A stretch of 10,086 nucleotides of DNA, from NCBI GenBank assembly GCA_027052485.1, contig JALUFA010000149.1:1-10086 (forward strand), written 5' to 3'. This document shows, piece by piece, positions 7,621 to 10,086 of this stretch. The translations under genes and the position numbers were made by a program. Under the pieces are notes generated by a model. The model did not search any database. It had not been told where the DNA came from and was given only the letters and a program-made list of their open reading frames with translations. This stretch comes from Hydrogenothermaceae bacterium (GTDB lineage: Bacteria > Aquificota > Aquificia > Aquificales > Hydrogenothermaceae). Position 1 is the stretch's first letter, and each line of letters begins with the position of its first letter.

Positions 7621-8985
7621 TTTACCCACGGCTATATCATAGCTGGCAAAAGTAAGAAGCTCACTATAGGACGGATGAAAGTATATGTGCTCGTGTACTT
7701 CTTCCACCGTGTAGCCTGCCTTTATCATTAGCTGTATTTCATGGATAAGCTCAGAAGCATTGTATCCAACAATATACCCACCTATAAGTTTTTTAGAAGA
7801 TTTTTCAAAAATAAGTTTAACCACTCCATCTGTCTCGAACTCATCGGCAGCTTTTTCGTTGAACGTATAGGTGTACTGTCCCACTTCTATCTCTATACCT
7901 TTTTCTTTTGCCGTATCTTCATTTTCTCCAACGTATCCTATCTCATAGGCAGAAAATATTGCAAATGGTAAAGGCTCATAAATAGGAGTTTTTTTCTTAT
8001 TAGGATTGAGAATATTATAGAGAGCAACTTTTGCCTCGTGTTGGGCGGTGTATGCTAGCATAGGTGTATTTATCACGTCCCCTACCGCATAAATGTTTGG
8101 GTAGTTGGTCTGTAAATATTGGTTAACCTTTATAAAACCTCTCTCATCTTTTTGAATGCCAAGATTATCAACCTCTGAATTTGGAACCCTACCTACTGAT
8201 AGTAGTATTTTGTCAACTTCAATAACTTCACCATTGGATAAGATTACTCTCAGGCCGTTATTGGTTTTTTCTACGTCCTTTACAGAAGTTTTCAGATGTA
8301 CCTCTATTCGAAGCTTTTTAAACTTTTTTAGTAGCATATTTGATATAAATCTTGAAACTGAAGGGCTTGGTAGTAATCTATCCTGAAGCTCAACCACATG
8401 AACTTTACTACCGTACCTTCTTGCAATAGATGCTATCTCACAACCAGATACTCCACCACCTACAATGAGTAGTCTATCAGGAAGTTTATCTAAATCTTCC
8501 ATAAAGTAGTCAGTTGTTAGTATGTACTCATTATCAGGAGTAAGGTTGCCAAGTTTTGTAGGTTTTGAGCCTGTAGCTATGAGTATGTATTTTGTTTTTA
8601 GTATTTTTTCTTCTTTTCCTTTTACAAGGACTTCTTTTTCTCCTGTAATGAAACCTTTACCTTTGATTGTGTCAACCTTTGCCGTTTTAAGCAGTTTTAG
8701 AAAACTCTTTCTTAGTCTATATATAACCTCATTTTTCCCTTCGTAAGCATCTTTAAAAGATACTCCTCTATTTTCTATCTCTATTCCATATCTCTTAAAA
8801 AAGGGAAGTTTTTCTATGATGTGGCTTCCAGCGGCGTAGTACTTAGTTGGTATACAGGCTCGGTTTAAGCAGTTTCCACCGAGTTTATCTTTTTCTACAA
8901 GGGCTACCTTTAGCCCTTTCCTAACGGCTGTAAGTACTGCCTCATATCCACCGGGACCCGAGCCTATTATAACTAAGTCATACAT
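7612..8985 (-). CDS. lpd: Dihydrolipoamide dehydrogenase (E3-type flavoprotein)
   Basis: FAD- and NAD-dependent disulfide oxidoreductase that reoxidises dihydrolipoyl groups on E2, H-protein or lipoate-binding proteins. The 457 residues are typical. The FAD motif GSGPGG is at 8-13 with E31, the redox disulfide is C39-C44 in GGNCLNRACIPTK, the ATG(S) motif at 137-140, the NAD motif GGGVSG at 176-181 with acidic E199 (NAD rather than NADP), a YAVGDV FAD motif, and the C-terminal H437/E442 pair in HPSYSE, the acid-base dyad of Lpd. The redox loop CLNRAC differs from the common CLNVGC. No mercury-binding C-terminal cysteines are present, which argues against mercuric reductase. It starts 10 nt after pilQ ends, with AAGGG overlapping the pilQ stop. 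No lipoyl-complex gene adjoins it, so its partner (2-oxoacid dehydrogenase, glycine cleavage or sulfur-oxidation lipoate protein) cannot be named. Confidence 0.93.
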   Translation of the reverse strand: MYDLVIIGSGPGGYEAVLTAVRKGLKVALVEKDKLGGNCLNRACIPTKYYAAGSHIIEKLPFFKRYGIEIENRGVSFKDAYEGKNEVIYRLRKSFLKLLKTAKVDTIKGKGFITGEKEVLVKGKEEKILKTKYILIATGSKPTKLGNLTPDNEYILTTDYFMEDLDKLPDRLLIVGGGVSGCEIASIARRYGSKVHVVELQDRLLPSPSVSRFISNMLLKKFKKLRIEVHLKTSVKDVEKTNNGLRVILSNGEVIEVDKILLSVGRVPNSEVDNLGIQKDERGFIKVNQYLQTNYPNIYAVGDVINTPMLAYTAQHEAKVALYNILNPNKKKTPIYEPLPFAIFSAYEIGYVGENEDTAKEKGIEIEVGQYTYTFNEKAADEFETDGVVKLIFEKSSKKLIGGYIVGYNASELIHEIQLMIKAGYTVEEVHEHIYFHPSYSELLTFASYDIAVGKLF

Positions 8986-8995
8986 GTTTTAACCC

Positions 8996-10086
8996 TTACT
9001 CGTAAATTATTTTTGGTGTTATGAATATCATAAGTTCTCTGTTTTCTTTTGTTATGAGTTTGTTCTTAAATAGCCATCCTAAAAGAGGAATTCTGTGTAA
9101 AACTGGAACCCCTTTTGTGGCTGTTGAAGATTTTTTCTCTAATATGCCACCGATAACAATTGTCATCCCATCTTTAGCAACCACTTTACTTGTTATTTTT
9201 TTGGTGTTAATAGGTGGTTGTCCGTTTACTGCTCTTCCAAAATCCGGTACATCTTGGGAGAGGGTTATATTCATAACAATGTTTCCATCAGGTAAGGTTC
9301 TAGGTACAACACTGAGTTTAAGAACTGCTTCTTTAAACTCCACGTTCGTTCCGTAGTTTGCAGAATAAGATTGATAAGGAATTTCAAAACCTTGGGAAAT
9401 CTCAGCAGGTTCTCCGTCCAAGGTAATTATCTTTGGTCTTGATAAAACCTTAGACTTTCCTATACTTTCAAGTGCCGATAAACTAAGGTCTAAACGTCCT
9501 GTGAGGCCAATTAATGAGAATCCTATGGCCATACCACTACCGGCGGTTACAGAAGCTGCTGGAAAGTCAAAAATGTAATTATTTCCAAAACCACTTCCTA
9601 TCTGGTACGTTCTATCTCCCCAAGCTGGAGCATTCTTTGATAAACCCCATCTTATACCCAAGTCTCTACTAAAGTTTTTATTAATTTCAACAATTCTAGC
9701 CTCTATTAAAACCTGATAAGGTCTATCTATTAATAATCCTGAAAAAGCATCTTTTATCTTCTTAATTCTATCTGGAGAATCGGTAATACAAACCTTTGGT
9801 AGAGAGGTTATTACACTGTTTGACTGATCCTGAGTAGAAGATTTAACACCGGCTACCGCCTGCACTTTTTTTGACTTAAAAACAACAGAGCCGTATTTGG
9901 ATAGGTAGTTTTCTTTTATGTTAAGAAGTACTTCTGCAGGTTCTAAAGCTCTAACATAAAAGCATTTTGTTTTAACCTGTATCTTTTGGAGTTTAGCTAA
10001 TATTTGGGCTAACTTTGGATAGTTATCTTTAACTTCCCAGATGACTAACGTTTGGTGTTTTTTTTCGTATTTGTATTTAACGTTAG
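8996..10086 (-). CDS. pilQ: Type IV pilus secretin PilQ (C-terminal 362 residues, 5' end outside window)
   Basis: Outer-membrane secretin through which type IV pili pass. The frame is open to the right edge, so the start lies beyond it; a GTG at 9865 is internal. Visible residues 1-33 look like the end of one periplasmic N domain (TLVIWEVKDNYPKLAQIL). Residues 39-119 form the next N1-like repeat (CFYVRALEPAEVLL, then KVCITDSPDRIKKI), with a Ser/Gln-rich loop between. The secretin core starts at VLIEARIVEI (125-134) and NFSRDLGIRWG, wording typical of PilQ rather than GspD. It closes with GVPVLHRIPLLGWLFK (325-340) and a final FITPKIIYE. GspD or another secretin remains possible because the N-terminal AMIN region is out of view. 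It is cotranscribed with lpd 10 nt downstream. Confidence 0.92.
   Translation of the reverse strand, partial: NVKYKYEKKHQTLVIWEVKDNYPKLAQILAKLQKIQVKTKCFYVRALEPAEVLLNIKENYLSKYGSVVFKSKKVQAVAGVKSSTQDQSNSVITSLPKVCITDSPDRIKKIKDAFSGLLIDRPYQVLIEARIVEINKNFSRDLGIRWGLSKNAPAWGDRTYQIGSGFGNNYIFDFPAASVTAGSGMAIGFSLIGLTGRLDLSLSALESIGKSKVLSRPKIITLDGEPAEISQGFEIPYQSYSANYGTNVEFKEAVLKLSVVPRTLPDGNIVMNITLSQDVPDFGRAVNGQPPINTKKITSKVVAKDGMTIVIGGILEKKSSTATKGVPVLHRIPLLGWLFKNKLITKENRELMIFITPKIIYE

Noticed and set aside
7631..7643. Hairpin GCTAT-ATC-ATAGC near the lpd 3' end as a terminator
   Set aside because: Only a 5-bp AT-rich stem, inside lpd coding sequence, with no T tract after it on either strand.
9021..9356. 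111-codon plus-strand frame opposite pilQ
   Set aside because: Opposite the highly conserved secretin core, with no domain and no ribosome site; a shadow of pilQ.
9863..9865. GTG as the start of the secretin gene
   Set aside because: The frame continues upstream to the window edge with recognisable secretin N-domain sequence, so the gene is partial rather than short.

Overview
The window is a compact, AT-rich bacterial segment. It is almost entirely coding, and the proteins are rich in Lys, Glu and Ile with heavy use of AGA for Arg. Housekeeping genes from unrelated pathways are packed into short runs with spacings of 7-15 nt or small overlaps. This style, together with a PilQ-type secretin (hence a Gram-negative envelope) and a PyrB with no PyrI beside it, fits a thermophilic Aquificota, perhaps Hydrogenothermaceae such as Persephonella or Sulfurihydrogenibium. 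That assignment is an inference from style and memory, not from a search.

Layout. Positions 1-3655 (+) hold the 3' part of a PAS-GGDEF-EAL cyclic-di-GMP protein that runs in from the left edge, then folC (overlapping it by 14 nt), then truB (7 nt later). Positions 3656-3874 are a small gap. On the minus strand it carries a probable 48-residue single-helix membrane protein. Next to that is a 76-bp divergent control region with a perfect 10-bp inverted repeat around a TATAAT box. Positions 3875-7620 (+) hold pyrB, ilvD and metK, each preceded by a recognisable ribosome binding site, forming a mixed biosynthetic operon (pyrimidine, branched-chain amino acid/pantothenate precursor, AdoMet). Positions 7612-10086 (-) converge on metK with a 9-nt overlap: lpd (dihydrolipoamide dehydrogenase), and upstream of it the secretin gene pilQ, which runs out of the right edge.

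How the genes relate. Most are core metabolism or translation: folate polyglutamylation, tRNA Psi55, UMP synthesis, Val/Ile synthesis, AdoMet. They share transcription units rather than a pathway. The two envelope or signalling genes at the ends (a cyclic-di-GMP phosphodiesterase candidate and a type IV pilus secretin) could be functionally linked, but nothing in the sequence proves it.

I see no mobile element, CRISPR array, RNA gene or convincing intrinsic terminator, and no clearly new system. The points most worth a second look are the divergent MetK, the altered TruB active-site loop, the EAL protein with a degenerate GGDEF half, the pyrB control region with its divergent small membrane gene, and the pilQ-lpd pairing. 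Annotated genes abut or overlap, so no gene-free stretch exceeds 300 bases.
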